From assembly GCF_000143985.1 (NCBI RefSeq), contig NC_014364.1, positions 496,001-560,000 on the forward strand: 64,000 bases of DNA, given 5' to 3'. The position numbers were made by a program, and so were the translations under genes. The first letter of the stretch is position 1. Each line of letters begins with the position of its first letter. This DNA comes from Sediminispirochaeta smaragdinae DSM 11293 (GTDB taxonomy: Bacteria; Spirochaetota; Spirochaetia; DSM-16054; Sediminispirochaetaceae). Positions 26,225-35,274 of this stretch are shown here, one piece after another. The notes under the pieces are model-generated. The model made no database searches, was not told the origin of the DNA, and saw only the letters and a list, made by a program, of their open reading frames with translations.

Positions 26225-27445
26225 TTACTTTACTGTAAAGTATTTTTCCGGAACCTTGATATCGGTCGTATGCATGTAACCCCTTCCCATGACGTAGGTG
26301 TCCTGGTAGATGAGAACATGGTTTTTGGCCCGAACCCCGGTGTTTGCGTCGGTGTAAAAGGAACCGTTCCACTGTGCATCGGGCGTATACTTATTATAAG
26401 CACTCATCAGATCGGGAAGACTGGTGAGCTTGGCGTTGCCTTCTATGACACGCTTTGCCAGTTCGCCGAGGCCTGCGGTCGTCGTATAGCCGTAGGAGTA
26501 AGCCCACGTTCCAAAGCGGCCGGTTCCTCCCTTCTCGACGATGGTCTGTTCAACCTTTTTGAGAATGGCGGGGAAATCACCCTGTTCGGCGGAAAGGTCG
26601 ATTCCCAGGGCTCCGGGATAGCCCATCAGGGGGCTCGGGAGGTCTGCCTCGACGAAGGAGCCGCCGTATTCGATCAACTGCTTAAGCAAAGGTTCGGTAT
26701 GGGCATCGTTTGTACAGAAAAAAGCGGTGTCCTCTCCGTATTTATCAACCCAGGCCGGAACTTTTTCAAGAATAAACTGCTGCGCACCCGCAACACCGAC
26801 GTCGCTGGTCGGATCGGGAGCGGTCTCAAAGACGAATTTCAGACCGAGATCGTTACAGGCCACTTCCATGATGGCCCGGCGGCGTGCCAGGGTCTCATAG
26901 CTCATGTGGCGAGGAAAAGAAATGTGGACGAAGGTTTTCGCACCCATCTCCTTGGCAGTATGGATAATGAGGTATCCACGGGCGACAAAGTCGTTGTTTA
27001 CCGCAAGGTCTGCAGCACTCTCGATAACAAGAGGATCTTCGTGGGCTTCACCTGCGATCAAAAGGATATCTGATCGTTTTTCCTTTACCCGGCGGAAAGC
27101 CTCGGTGGTTCCCGGGATGGCCTGGTTGACCACGATTGCTTTCATGAGTGGATCATCCGCCAATCCCACGATCTGGGTGATGGTGGTTTCCATTTCCTGC
27201 ATGAAATTATCAGGATAGGTGATGTGCTGAATCATTCCTCCATCGGCGACGGCACCGTACTCCTCGATGAGCCGTTCGGCCCCACGCAGGTCGTCCTCTG
27301 ACTGGGAAACCGTTCCCGTTACGACGCCGATATGAAATGCGGCGCCTTCGCTGCCTGTTGCGGCAGCCTGCTCCTGGTTCCCGCCGGCAAATAGCATACC
27401 GGTCGCCAGAAGTAAGCAGGCAAGGATAATAAGACTTTTCTTCAT
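26225..27445 (-). CDS. Periplasmic substrate-binding protein, DUF3798 family
   Basis: A 406-residue exported protein. The signal peptide ends LFAGGNQEQ, with no lipobox cysteine. Domain blocks such as HIGVVTGTVSQSEDD, MKAIVVNQAIPGTTEAFRRV and AFFCTNDAHTEPLLKQLIE place it in the DUF3798 group of type I periplasmic-binding folds. The ligand is unknown. ATG 27445 has GGAGAGGAGAGG upstream. It is the first gene of the operon. The leader carries two hairpins and a sigma-70 promoter, and a stem-loop follows the stop. Confidence 0.85.
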   Translation of the reverse strand: MKKSLIILACLLLATGMLFAGGNQEQAAATGSEGAAFHIGVVTGTVSQSEDDLRGAERLIEEYGAVADGGMIQHITYPDNFMQEMETTITQIVGLADDPLMKAIVVNQAIPGTTEAFRRVKEKRSDILLIAGEAHEDPLVIESAADLAVNNDFVARGYLIIHTAKEMGAKTFVHISFPRHMSYETLARRRAIMEVACNDLGLKFVFETAPDPTSDVGVAGAQQFILEKVPAWVDKYGEDTAFFCTNDAHTEPLLKQLIEYGGSFVEADLPSPLMGYPGALGIDLSAEQGDFPAILKKVEQTIVEKGGTGRFGTWAYSYGYTTTAGLGELAKRVIEGNAKLTSLPDLMSAYNKYTPDAQWNGSFYTDANTGVRAKNHVLIYQDTYVMGRGYMHTTDIKVPEKYFTVK

Positions 27446-27479
27446 CCTCTCCTCTCTCCTTTTTCTATTCTTTGATATC

Positions 27480-27512
27480 TGCGTCGAACCGACGCACCTT
27501 CGTAAAACGAAG
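27480..27512 (-). promoter_or_regulatory. Two tandem palindromes in the leader of the ABC operon
   Basis: TGCGTCG-AAC-CGACGCA (27480-27496) and CTTCGT-AAA-ACGAAG (27498-27512) sit side by side just downstream of the predicted transcription start. They could be an operator pair or RNA hairpins in the 5' leader. Confidence 0.55.
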
Positions 27513-27533
27513 TAATACGCAGACTTAAGAACC

Positions 27534-27561
27534 ATTTTACCACGGGAGTAGTGTCCGTCAA
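27534..27561 (-). promoter_or_regulatory. Sigma-70-type promoter of the DUF3798 ABC operon
   Basis: Minus strand TTGACG (27561-27556), 16-base spacer, TAAAAT (27539-27534). The predicted start is near 27527, upstream of the two palindromes. Confidence 0.6.
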
Positions 27562-27674
27562 GAGAAAGGAGAATATTGTGTGGAGAGAGAAAAGAGAAAA
27601 TCTCCCCCCGCTACCCTGAATCAACGATTCCGGGTAGCATTGGGAAACACAAGCAACACCCAAGGGTGGACCCA

Positions 27675-28481
27675 ATGTATTCATACTACGATCTCTATCG
27701 TAACAGTAATAATCCAGTTCCATGCAGGATGGATATTGTCCAATATGCCAAGGAACACGGGATCAAGCCAACAGTCAGAGAGTTCAAAGCCACACCAACA
27801 ACAAAAAGCCGGGACTGAAGGATGTAAGCAAGCGGCCAGTACACTCTCCGAATAAAATGCTTCCCTACTGGTCTTTCAAAATCCAGGATGTCTGCAAAAC
27901 AGCGAAAAGAATAACAACCGTATCTCTGTTGTTTGGATCAAACAGAGATTGGCTGCCTTTGAGAAGATTCAGGTCGAATCGAGTATATGGATGATATTCC
28001 TGAGTTCTACGGGGCTTTGTACTACACCAATACCACGCTGTTTCTCCTGCGTCTGGGAGGGCATCTCAAGCGTTATGGCGTGGATCTCTCAAAGACGGTA
28101 TTCCAAATTGACAATGGGACAGAGTTTACAACGCCCTGGAACTCGATAGAGAAATCAGCCTTTACCAACGCCATCGCGAAGGGGTTTCAATCTGTTCACA
28201 GAACGATTTCACCGGGAGCGAAAACGTGGCAAAGCGATGTTGAGACTTCCCATAGACTTATTGAAGATAAATTGTGTGCCTGTGAATAGTTCTCCACCCG
28301 TCTGGACTTTTTAAAGAAAGCTGATGCCTATCAACGGTGGTTCAATTATGGAAGAGACAATGCTTATAAGAAGGGATCGCCAGTAGAGATGTTTCGTTTC
28401 GTTGCTGAAGATATTGATCCTTCGGTTTTTTCTTTAAAACCAATGATTGTTGACAACCATCTACAGGAGTTACAAAAATAA
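27675..28481 (+). pseudogene. Decayed rve-type (IS481-like) transposase
   Basis: Fragments of one transposase lie in different frames. The N-terminal helix-turn-helix part starts MYSYYDLYRNSNNPVPCRMD (from 27675). A middle part reads GLKDVSKRPVHSPNK and KNNN-type sequence after frame changes near 27815-27990. The integrase core is seen from 27987 (FQIDNGTEFTTPW, then VETSHRLIEDK with the late catalytic Glu). A TAG stop at 28287-28289 interrupts the frame, which then continues FSTRLDFLKKADAYQRWFNY to TAA at 28481. At least two frameshifts and one stop make it inactive. A GCTACCC...GGGTAGC hairpin lies before it (27610-27638). Confidence 0.8.
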
Positions 28482-28920
28482 GATCAGAAGTTTTGTCGCT
28501 TAATCTCGGGGGCATTCTCTCTTCAGATTCCAGGCGATAGCCATATTTCATTTCCCATATGGTAATGTTATACCATGAAGGTAAGGTTCTCGAGTATATA
28601 GCCGTGGTAAAAACGCCGTTATCCGACGGTCCCCATACAGATCCTGGCGAGTGGAACTACCGCATTGGGATCCTCGAAAATACTCGCTTCCGTATTAGTA
28701 TAGTAGCAAATTACTTTCTTCACCAATCGCTGTAAAAGCTTGTCGCGAGCCGTCGGAATCCCCAACGATTTGACCTGTCTTTGTTCGTATGAAATATTCT
28801 TCTAATGGGCAGGTCGGGCTTTGTTTAAAAAAGACAACCAGTAAGGGGTTCCAGAGTCAATACAAAGGAAGGAACAAGGAGAGCGTTACTGTAATCTCCC
28901 CTTAGTTTCTCCCGAACTAT
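28482..28920. other. Intergenic stretch with no supported gene
   Basis: Between the decayed transposase and the IclR gene. A stretch of about 52 codons is open on the minus strand near 28690-28860 (contains VVFFKQSPTCPLEEYFIRT), but it has no start codon or ribosome site. It may be a leftover of a broken gene. Nothing else is seen. Confidence 0.5.
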
Positions 28921-29706
28921 TTAAATGATATCGTCATAGCCCATGACTGCAGATATGCGATGTGCAGTCTCCTGCAGTTTTGGGAACATCTGGTCGATTT
29001 CCTCGGCACTCATGTAGCTTTCAAGAGCTGATGCGCTTAGACCGGCGATGATACGCCTGTTTTTGTCGAAAATGGGGACGGCGGTGCAGTTGTCGCCGGA
29101 GATAAATTCGTTGCGGTCACGCCCCACCATCTCCTTTCTAACTTTTATCAACTCCTGTTTGAGTGCTTCGGGAGAGGTGATGGTATGCACTGTATATTGC
29201 TTGAGTCCCTTCTCCGTTATCAGCTGGTTAATTTCCTCCTCGGGAAGTGTACAGGTAAGGATTTTGCCCAATCCCGAGCAATGGAACGGTAATACCCTAC
29301 CGGGGGTGAAGTATGTGCGGGGAAGGTTCTGGCTGTCGATCCGGTCGATGACCAAAACTTCGCCTTGGTAGTATACGGCTATGTTGATGTTTGCATTCGG
29401 ATATTGGCTCCAAAGCATTTCCATGTATGGAAAGGCGATTTTCCTCAGTTCGATGGATCGAAGGGCATTGCGGGAAAGTTTAAGTGATTTGAGGGAAATG
29501 AAATAACAATTCGATCCTTCGTCTTTCTGCAGATATCCGGAATTCTGCAAAGATGCCAGGAGTCTGAACGCCATATTGTTGTTTAGATTGAGGGCTCCGG
29601 TGATTTCCTGAAACGAAACAGGATGGTTGCGTTCACTTATATAATCCAAAATTTCAAAACTGCGTTCAACAGCTTTGATTGTATATTTGTCAGCGTCAGA
29701 TGACAT
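28921..29706 (-). CDS. IclR-family transcriptional regulator
   Basis: A 261-residue regulator. The winged helix-turn-helix covers about 10-75 (AVERSFEILDYISERNHPVS, then ITGALNLNNNMAFRLLASL). The IclR effector-binding GAF-like domain covers about 80-255 (LPFHCSGLGKILTCTLPEEE; GDNCTAVPIFDKN). The start at 29706 has AAAGGGAG upstream. It is divergent from the tripartite-transporter operon across a 660-base gap and is its likely regulator. IclR proteins usually sense an intermediate of the pathway they control; the ligand here is unknown. Confidence 0.88.
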   Translation of the reverse strand: MSSDADKYTIKAVERSFEILDYISERNHPVSFQEITGALNLNNNMAFRLLASLQNSGYLQKDEGSNCYFISLKSLKLSRNALRSIELRKIAFPYMEMLWSQYPNANINIAVYYQGEVLVIDRIDSQNLPRTYFTPGRVLPFHCSGLGKILTCTLPEEEINQLITEKGLKQYTVHTITSPEALKQELIKVRKEMVGRDRNEFISGDNCTAVPIFDKNRRIIAGLSASALESYMSAEEIDQMFPKLQETAHRISAVMGYDDII

Positions 29707-29972
29707 CGTACAGCTCCCTTTCAATAATTTATAATACACTATAAAAAAAAGTTTGGATAGGAATAAGAAATATAAAAATTTTATATGGGTACCTCTAAAA
29801 ACCGCCCGAAATAAGTTTTCGAGGTATAAATCGAATTCATAACAAAGTTACCCATATCAATAGCCGGGGTCACTACAGTTTTCCAAATACCATTTTCCCT
29901 CATGGCTATGCTTTTTGTTGCTATATGGAACGGTTCATATATATGCTCCCTCGAACTCAAAGCTTTGACTTT

Positions 29973-30224
29973 TTATTGTTTTTTCTTTTTGTGTTTCCGT
30001 AAGCGGATTATTCTTCTGCACTCTTCCTCTAATAGTTCTTTCAGGAATTTGCAGTACTGATCCTGTAGTTGCAGCACAAGGATCTTGAACAGCATAACGT
30101 AATCAAATGGATGCTGTCCCCTGGTCTTTTTGATTCTTTTCTGAAGTTTTTCAAGAATTGGCGAAAATATCCTATTCGACATATTAGCCAAGTTCTGAAT
30201 CGGCTCTCCTTTATAGTTTCAAGA
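29973..30224 (-). pseudogene. N-terminal fragment of an IS5/IS1182-type transposase
   Basis: The frame contains GEPIQNLANMSNRIFSPILE followed by GQHPFDYVMLFKILVLQLQD. It matches the conserved opening of IS5-group transposases (a phrase like PFDYVLMFKILVLQ). It then degenerates into a Lys/Arg-rich tail and stops. The rest of the transposase is missing. A possible element end, GGGTACCTCTAAAAACC, lies at about 29788-29804. The remaining gap (29707-29972 and 30225-30269) is AT-rich with no further gene. Confidence 0.65.
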
Positions 30225-30269
30225 TATGTTCTAAAAAATCAAAAATACTTATAAAAATTAAGAAATTAT

Positions 30270-30299
30270 TTGACAAATTTTAAAAAACTGCTTTATAAT
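30270..30299 (+). promoter_or_regulatory. Sigma-70-type promoter of the tct catabolic operon
   Basis: Perfect TTGACA (30270-30275) and TATAAT (30294-30299) with an 18-base spacer in an A/T-rich background. The predicted start is near 30306, about 60 bases before the first gene. An IclR binding site is likely in this gap but was not identified. Confidence 0.75.
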
Positions 30300-30368
30300 C
30301 ATTTTAAATTCAAATAGCTGATCTGTTTTTTCAAAATAACAGTATCTTGACTTGAAGTGAGGACAAAT

Positions 30369-31253
30369 ATGAAGATTGGATTTATTGGTTTGGGGATTAT
30401 GGGCAAGCCTATGGTCAGGAATTTGTTGAAAGCGGGCTACGAAGTAACTGTATATGATATTGTGGCTGTAAATATGGACGATGCTGTACAGGCTGGCGCT
30501 TATCGGGGAACGAGTCCTGCAAACATTGCTGCAGGCAGCGACCTGGTCATCACCATGCTCCCAAACTCACCCCATGTGAAGAGTGTCGTTTTGGGTGAGA
30601 ACGGCGTCTTGACTGGAGCGAAAAGCGGTCTTAAGTACGTCGATATGTCCTCGATCGCCCCGCTTGCAAGCAAGGAGATCGGAAAAGCATGTGCTGAGAA
30701 AGGGGTACGAATGCTGGATGCTCCCGTTTCCGGTGGAGAACCCAAAGCCGTGGATGGTACCCTGTCCATTATGGCAGGTGGTGAGCAGGCACTGTTTGAC
30801 GAAGTGAAACCGGTGCTTGAATGTATGGGCGCTTCGGTTGTCCTGTGTGGCGACATCGGTGCGGGAAATACCACAAAACTGGCAAACCAGATGATCGTTG
30901 CCGGAAATATTGCCATCCTTGCTGAAGCCTTGACCCTTGCAAAGAAAGCCGGGGTGAATCCTCAGACAGTGTTTGAAGCCATTCAAGGAGGACTTGCCGG
31001 CTCGACGGTTATGCAGGCGAAGGCTCCTATGATGATTGCTTCAGATTTCAAACCTGGGTTCAAGATTGATCTACACATCAAGGACTTGAATAATGCCATT
31101 GCAACCGGACACGACATCGGTTCCCCGTTGTTCCTGACCACTTCTGTCCAGGAAATGTTTGAAATGCTCCATGCCGACGGATGCGGACAGGATGATCACA
31201 GCGGTTTGGCAAAGTATTATGCTAAGATTTCGGGCACGACCATAGGAGCATAA
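30369..31253 (+). CDS. Beta-hydroxyacid dehydrogenase (tartronate semialdehyde reductase/3-hydroxyisobutyrate dehydrogenase family)
   Basis: A 294-residue NAD(P)-dependent oxidoreductase. The dinucleotide motif is GFIGLGIMGKPM (residues 4-15). The substrate block DAPVSGGEPKAVDGTLSIM and the catalytic-lysine block GAGNTTKLANQMIVAGNI are also present. Its pattern is closest to GarR/GlxR-type 2-hydroxy-3-oxopropionate reductases, though isobutyrate-type activity is possible. ATG 30369 was chosen over an upstream GTG because GAGGA lies 5-6 bases before it. It is the first gene of the operon and is followed after 1 base by the DapA-family gene. Confidence 0.85.
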   Translation: MKIGFIGLGIMGKPMVRNLLKAGYEVTVYDIVAVNMDDAVQAGAYRGTSPANIAAGSDLVITMLPNSPHVKSVVLGENGVLTGAKSGLKYVDMSSIAPLASKEIGKACAEKGVRMLDAPVSGGEPKAVDGTLSIMAGGEQALFDEVKPVLECMGASVVLCGDIGAGNTTKLANQMIVAGNIAILAEALTLAKKAGVNPQTVFEAIQGGLAGSTVMQAKAPMMIASDFKPGFKIDLHIKDLNNAIATGHDIGSPLFLTTSVQEMFEMLHADGCGQDDHSGLAKYYAKISGTTIGA

Positions 31254-31254
31254 T

Positions 31255-32175
31255 GTGAATTCGGAGTTTATCAAAGGGATCATCCCTCCCATCGTGACTC
31301 CTGTCACCGTAGACGAGCAGATTGATGAGCAGGCTTTGCGGAATCAAATTGATTTCATGATTGACGGAGGTATCGATGGAATTCTTGCCTTTGGCTCGAA
31401 CGGTGAATTCTACATGTTCGGTCAGGAGGAGATGCGGTTTGTCTTGTCAGTCCTCATAGACCAGGTACGCGGGCGTATTCCCGTATATATGGGCATCGGG
31501 GCCATCCGGACCAGTACATGCATCAATCTTGCCAAAATGGGGTTGGACTTGGGAGTTGATGGGATATCGGTTTTGCAACCGATGTTCCTCAAACCGACGG
31601 AGGATGAGTTGGAGACTCACCTGTCTTCAATTGCGGAGAGTATTTCTGGTACACCCATGTTGCTGTACAACAATCCCGGACGTACCGGTTATGGAATGAG
31701 TCAGGATATGGTATGGCGTCTTGCCCATACCTACGAGAATATTGTCGGTATGAAAGACAGTAGCGGGGATATGACGCAGACCATTGAATTCATCAGAAGA
31801 AACCGGGATGTGGGATTCAGAGTGATGAGCGGAAAAGATACTCTGATCTATTCGGGAATGTGTGCAGGAGCTGTAGGTGCTGTGTGTTCAACTGCAAATT
31901 TTCTTCCCGATTTGGTCTGTTCCATCTACCGGAAATTTATTGCCGGAGATTGTCAGGGATCCTTGGAAGCACAATGGAGACTCAATCCAATTCGTTTGCA
32001 GATGGACAAGTCGAGTTTTCCGGTTGCTACAAAGGATTATGCCAATCTTTTGGGGCATGAAGTGGGAAGACCAGTGTTGCCCAGTAAATGTTCTCCTGAA
32101 CCGATTATGGCCCAGTTGGGCAAATGTCTTAAAGACAACGGGTTTCTGCTGGCTGAGCACGGAACTTCTTCATAG
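31255..32175 (+). CDS. DapA/N-acetylneuraminate lyase-family aldolase or dehydratase
   Basis: A 306-residue Schiff-base (class I) enzyme. Active-site Tyr138 lies in LLYNNPGRTG and the Schiff-base Lys167 in GMKDSSGD. The residue triad environment GSNGEF replaces the GTTGE of lysine-pathway DapA, which together with the catabolic neighbours argues for a sugar-acid or 2-oxo-acid lyase rather than lysine synthesis. The start is GTG with AGGAG 6 bases upstream. It is part of the IclR-controlled TctABC operon; the substrate is likely the carboxylate taken up or its first product. Confidence 0.85.
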   Translation: MNSEFIKGIIPPIVTPVTVDEQIDEQALRNQIDFMIDGGIDGILAFGSNGEFYMFGQEEMRFVLSVLIDQVRGRIPVYMGIGAIRTSTCINLAKMGLDLGVDGISVLQPMFLKPTEDELETHLSSIAESISGTPMLLYNNPGRTGYGMSQDMVWRLAHTYENIVGMKDSSGDMTQTIEFIRRNRDVGFRVMSGKDTLIYSGMCAGAVGAVCSTANFLPDLVCSIYRKFIAGDCQGSLEAQWRLNPIRLQMDKSSFPVATKDYANLLGHEVGRPVLPSKCSPEPIMAQLGKCLKDNGFLLAEHGTSS

Positions 32176-32202
32176 GGTGCCGAATGGCTGAAGGAAGAAC
32201 AG

Positions 32203-32679
32203 ATGTATAGAAAATATAAAGACGTGGTCAGTGCCGTAATCATTTTCATGGCAGGCCTGATCTATTTCATACTTTCATTTTCCATACGGCAATATGGAGA
32301 TGCCGCAGTCGATTCGAGTTTCCTTCCTCGGATTCTCGGTGGATTGCTGTTGTTGTTGAGCTCTGTCCAAATCGTTTCCGGTATTCGAAAAGCTAATGCT
32401 ATCTCCGTTTCCGACAAGGATTCCATGGTCGGACATGTCGGATATCTTCCCGTGGTGCTGACCCTTCTGCTGATGTTTGCCTATGCTGCCGGAATGAAAC
32501 CACTGGGATTCTTGTTATCCACGATTGCCTTTGTGTTTTTCCAGGCATTGGTTCTGATTCCGAAGAAGCAACGGAACTATATTGTGATATCCATCGTTTC
32601 CGTTGTGTTCTCGGTTGCCGTCTATTTGGTCTTTACCAGGGTTTTCTCGTTGGTGTTGCCTCATGGGATTCTTGGATAG
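32203..32679 (+). CDS. tctB: TctB small membrane subunit of a tripartite tricarboxylate transporter
   Basis: A 158-residue protein with four predicted membrane segments (near 10-28, 42-60, 84-115, 124-150). DSSFLPRILGGLLLLLSSVQ, the conserved N-terminal block, is present. Size and position before a 495-residue TctA gene are diagnostic. It forms the inner-membrane complex with TctA and works with the periplasmic TctC. The ribosome site is GAAGGAAGAA. Confidence 0.88.
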   Translation: MYRKYKDVVSAVIIFMAGLIYFILSFSIRQYGDAAVDSSFLPRILGGLLLLLSSVQIVSGIRKANAISVSDKDSMVGHVGYLPVVLTLLLMFAYAAGMKPLGFLLSTIAFVFFQALVLIPKKQRNYIVISIVSVVFSVAVYLVFTRVFSLVLPHGILG

Positions 32680-32691
32680 GGGGAAAGAATA

Positions 32692-34179
32692 ATGATTCTA
32701 CAAAGCTTTCTGGCGGTGGTATCTCCCGTCTGTTTCCTTTGGATTCTTCTTGGGACGGTCGTAGGAATCATCTTCGGGGCCATTCCCGGACTGACTGCCA
32801 CTATGGCCATCGTTATGTTTATTCCTGTGACCTACAGCCTTCCGCCTGTTGTCAGTATTGCCTTGTTGATGTCCCTTTATATCGGTGGAATCTCGGGTGG
32901 TTTGATTCCTGCGATCCTTTTGAACATCCCCGGTACCCCGGCTTCCATCGCAACCTGTTTCGATGGAAGACCTATGGCGGTCAATGGGGAAGGAGGTAAG
33001 GCGCTTGGATATGGGGTTGTGTTCAGTTTTTTCGGTACTGTATTGAGTGTCCTGGCATTGGTGTTGATATCTCCGTTACTTGCTGCATTAGCCATCAAAT
33101 TTGGACCATTCGAATACTCTGCGGTGACAATTTTCTCCCTTTCTCTGATCATCACCTTGTCTGCGGAAAACTTGGTGAAAGGGCTTATCACCGGTATCAT
33201 TGGACTGATCTTTGCAACGGTTGGGATGGCGCCCATCGATTCAGTAACACGGTATACGTTCGGTACGGTGAATCTCCGATCAGGATTTGACATCTTGACT
33301 GTATTGGTCGGCATCTATGCGATCCCTGAAATTCTTGCTGCAGCAGAAAACAGCAGGATGTTGAATAAGATTGATACCAGTGCGATCGGTAAGGTGAGTA
33401 TCCGCGGATTCGGCTTTTCCTTCAAAGACTTTGTTGGGCAGATCTGGAATGCCACCCGCAGTGCACTTATCGGCATAGGATTAGGGATTCTGCCGGGAAT
33501 CGGGAACGGAACATCCAATATTCTTGCATATTCGGTAGCGAAGAACCAGTCGAAGCATCCTGAAAAGTTCGGGACCGGTATTCCTGACGGTATTGTCGCT
33601 ACAGAATCGGCGAACAATGCGACCATCGGAGGGACAATCATTCCGTTGCTGACGTTGGGCATTCCCGGTGATTCCACAGCAGCACTGTTGTTGGGTGCCT
33701 TCATTATCAACGGCATCACCCCTGGTCCCCTGATTTTCCAACAGAATGGGAATATCGTTTATGCGGTCTATTTTGCCATGATTCTTGCAAGCATCGCCAT
33801 GTTGCTCTTTGAGTTGTTTGGAATCAACCTGTTTGTAAAGATCTTGCAGATCCCCAAACATCTGCTGTTCCCGATCGTATTTATCCTGTGCGCGATAGGT
33901 GCCTTCGGCTTGAACAACCGGCTTTTTGATGTCTATGTACTGATTTGTTTTGGCATCGTCGGATACTTTCTGAAAAAGTCAGATTATCCCTTGCCCCCGT
34001 TGATCCTTGGATTTGTGCTTGGCCCGATATTCGAATTGAATTTTAGAAGGGCTTTGTCGTACTCGCAGGGAAGTTTTCTGCCCTTCCTCACACAACCTAT
34101 TGCACTGGCCTTCCTGGTACTGACCATTGTTTCTGTGGGGTTCGGGATTTCAAAGAGACGGAGACGGGGCGCCTTTTAA
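32692..34179 (+). CDS. tctA: TctA large membrane subunit of a tripartite tricarboxylate transporter
   Basis: A 495-residue permease with about 12 helices. The duplicated family signatures are clear: GTVVGIIFGAIPGLTATMAI (near 21-40) and GLGILPGIGNGTSNILAYSV (near 265-284), plus GTIIPLLTLGIPGDSTAALL. It carries out secondary, ion-driven uptake of a carboxylate. It starts 12 bases after tctB and is followed by tctC. The Leu codons here are mostly TTG/CTG, unlike the CTT/CTC style of the flanking regions, hinting at different ancestry. Confidence 0.93.
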   Translation: MILQSFLAVVSPVCFLWILLGTVVGIIFGAIPGLTATMAIVMFIPVTYSLPPVVSIALLMSLYIGGISGGLIPAILLNIPGTPASIATCFDGRPMAVNGEGGKALGYGVVFSFFGTVLSVLALVLISPLLAALAIKFGPFEYSAVTIFSLSLIITLSAENLVKGLITGIIGLIFATVGMAPIDSVTRYTFGTVNLRSGFDILTVLVGIYAIPEILAAAENSRMLNKIDTSAIGKVSIRGFGFSFKDFVGQIWNATRSALIGIGLGILPGIGNGTSNILAYSVAKNQSKHPEKFGTGIPDGIVATESANNATIGGTIIPLLTLGIPGDSTAALLLGAFIINGITPGPLIFQQNGNIVYAVYFAMILASIAMLLFELFGINLFVKILQIPKHLLFPIVFILCAIGAFGLNNRLFDVYVLICFGIVGYFLKKSDYPLPPLILGFVLGPIFELNFRRALSYSQGSFLPFLTQPIALAFLVLTIVSVGFGISKRRRRGAF

Positions 34180-34218
34180 TTGCAACTTACCGGAAAAACC
34201 GGTTGAAAGGAGATGAAT

Positions 34219-35190
34219 ATGAAGAAAAGATTGATGATCGTCGCGGTGTTTGTACTTTGTCTGACTTCGGTATGGGCAAACGGCCAGAAAGAAAAAGGGA
34301 CAGATGACTGGCCTTCCAAACCGATCCAAATGATTGTTCCGTTCAGAGCTGGCGGCGACAGTGATTTTAATGCACGTGTGTATGCAAAATACCTGGAGGA
34401 TGTGCTTGGACAATCCATTGTTGTGGTGAATGTCGATGGTGGCGGCGGATCGATCGGTGCAACCGAAGCCAAGAATGCCACGCCCGACGGGTACACAGTC
34501 TTCCTCGGCGATGTCGCCCTCGCGTTGAATGAAGCTTCGTCTCTGACCGATTTCGGATATGAGGCGTTTGAGTGCGCTGGTATCGTCGGCAAGAATTCCG
34601 GCGAATATCTGACGGTCCGTTCCGATTTTCCTGCTGATTCCGCTCCGGAATTGATCGCTTTGACGCAGGAAGAACCCAACAAGTACAAGTTGGCGGCGAA
34701 TACCGGTGCGACTACATATTATGCAGCCTCAGTATTGAAAAAGCTCGGCGCCCAATTCAATATCGTTAATGCCGGCAGTTCCTCCGAACGGGTTGCATCC
34801 CTGAAGGGTGGCCATATCGATGCCATGTTCAACTCAATGGGAACTATCAAAGATTATGTCCAAAACGATGATTTCAAGATTTTGGGTTCCGCAGCTTCTG
34901 AACGTGCACAAGCCTATCCGGATTATCCTACCATGAAGGAGCAGGGGATTGACCTTGCCTATGATATCACCTACGTGATGTATTTTCCCAAGGGGACAGA
35001 CCCGGAAATTGCGCAGAAGTTCCATGCTGCCTGCAAGATTGTCTCTGAAAACCCTGAGTACGCCGAAGAGATCTTCAAAGCATACGGACAGTTTCCTTAT
35101 GTCGCCGACATCGACACTTCTCTAAAGCTTTTAAAGGAGGAACGCGACAAGTTTATGGCTTTCAAGGATGAATTCTCCACAGGAAAATAA
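34219..35190 (+). CDS. tctC: TctC periplasmic solute-binding protein
   Basis: A 323-residue exported binding protein. The signal peptide ends SVWANGQKEK without a lipobox. WPSKPIQMIVPFRAGGDSDF matches the ligand-binding opening of the Bug/TctC family, and GGSIGATEAKNATPDGYT carries the second ligand loop. The start at 34219 was chosen because AAGGAG lies 6 bases upstream; the ATG at 34213 is too close. A hairpin follows the stop, so TctC may be produced above its neighbours. The ligand cannot be read from sequence. Confidence 0.9.
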   Translation: MKKRLMIVAVFVLCLTSVWANGQKEKGTDDWPSKPIQMIVPFRAGGDSDFNARVYAKYLEDVLGQSIVVVNVDGGGGSIGATEAKNATPDGYTVFLGDVALALNEASSLTDFGYEAFECAGIVGKNSGEYLTVRSDFPADSAPELIALTQEEPNKYKLAANTGATTYYAASVLKKLGAQFNIVNAGSSSERVASLKGGHIDAMFNSMGTIKDYVQNDDFKILGSAASERAQAYPDYPTMKEQGIDLAYDITYVMYFPKGTDPEIAQKFHAACKIVSENPEYAEEIFKAYGQFPYVADIDTSLKLLKEERDKFMAFKDEFSTGK

Positions 35191-35214
35191 TGAACCTCTG
35201 ATTTGACGGAAACC

Positions 35215-35243
35215 ATTCCATAGGAGACCCTCTCCTATGGAAT
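35215..35243. terminator. Perfect 13-bp hairpin after tctC
   Basis: ATTCCATAGGAGA (35215-35227) pairs with TCTCCTATGGAAT (35231-35243) around CCC. There is no T run on the plus strand, so it is more likely a message-stabilising or partial-termination structure between tctC and the aminotransferase gene. Confidence 0.6.
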
Positions 35244-35274
35244 ATTACTTTGCATGAGGAGTGTAGGAAGACAT

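Noticed and set aside
28690-28860. Open minus-strand stretch of about 52 codons (contains VVFFKQSPTCPLEEYFIRT)
   Set aside because: No start codon or ribosome site, and stops on both sides; at most a remnant.
29788-29804. GGGTACCTCTAAAAACC as an insertion-sequence end
   Set aside because: No matching opposite end was found near the transposase fragment, so it is only mentioned in that entry and not annotated as an element boundary.
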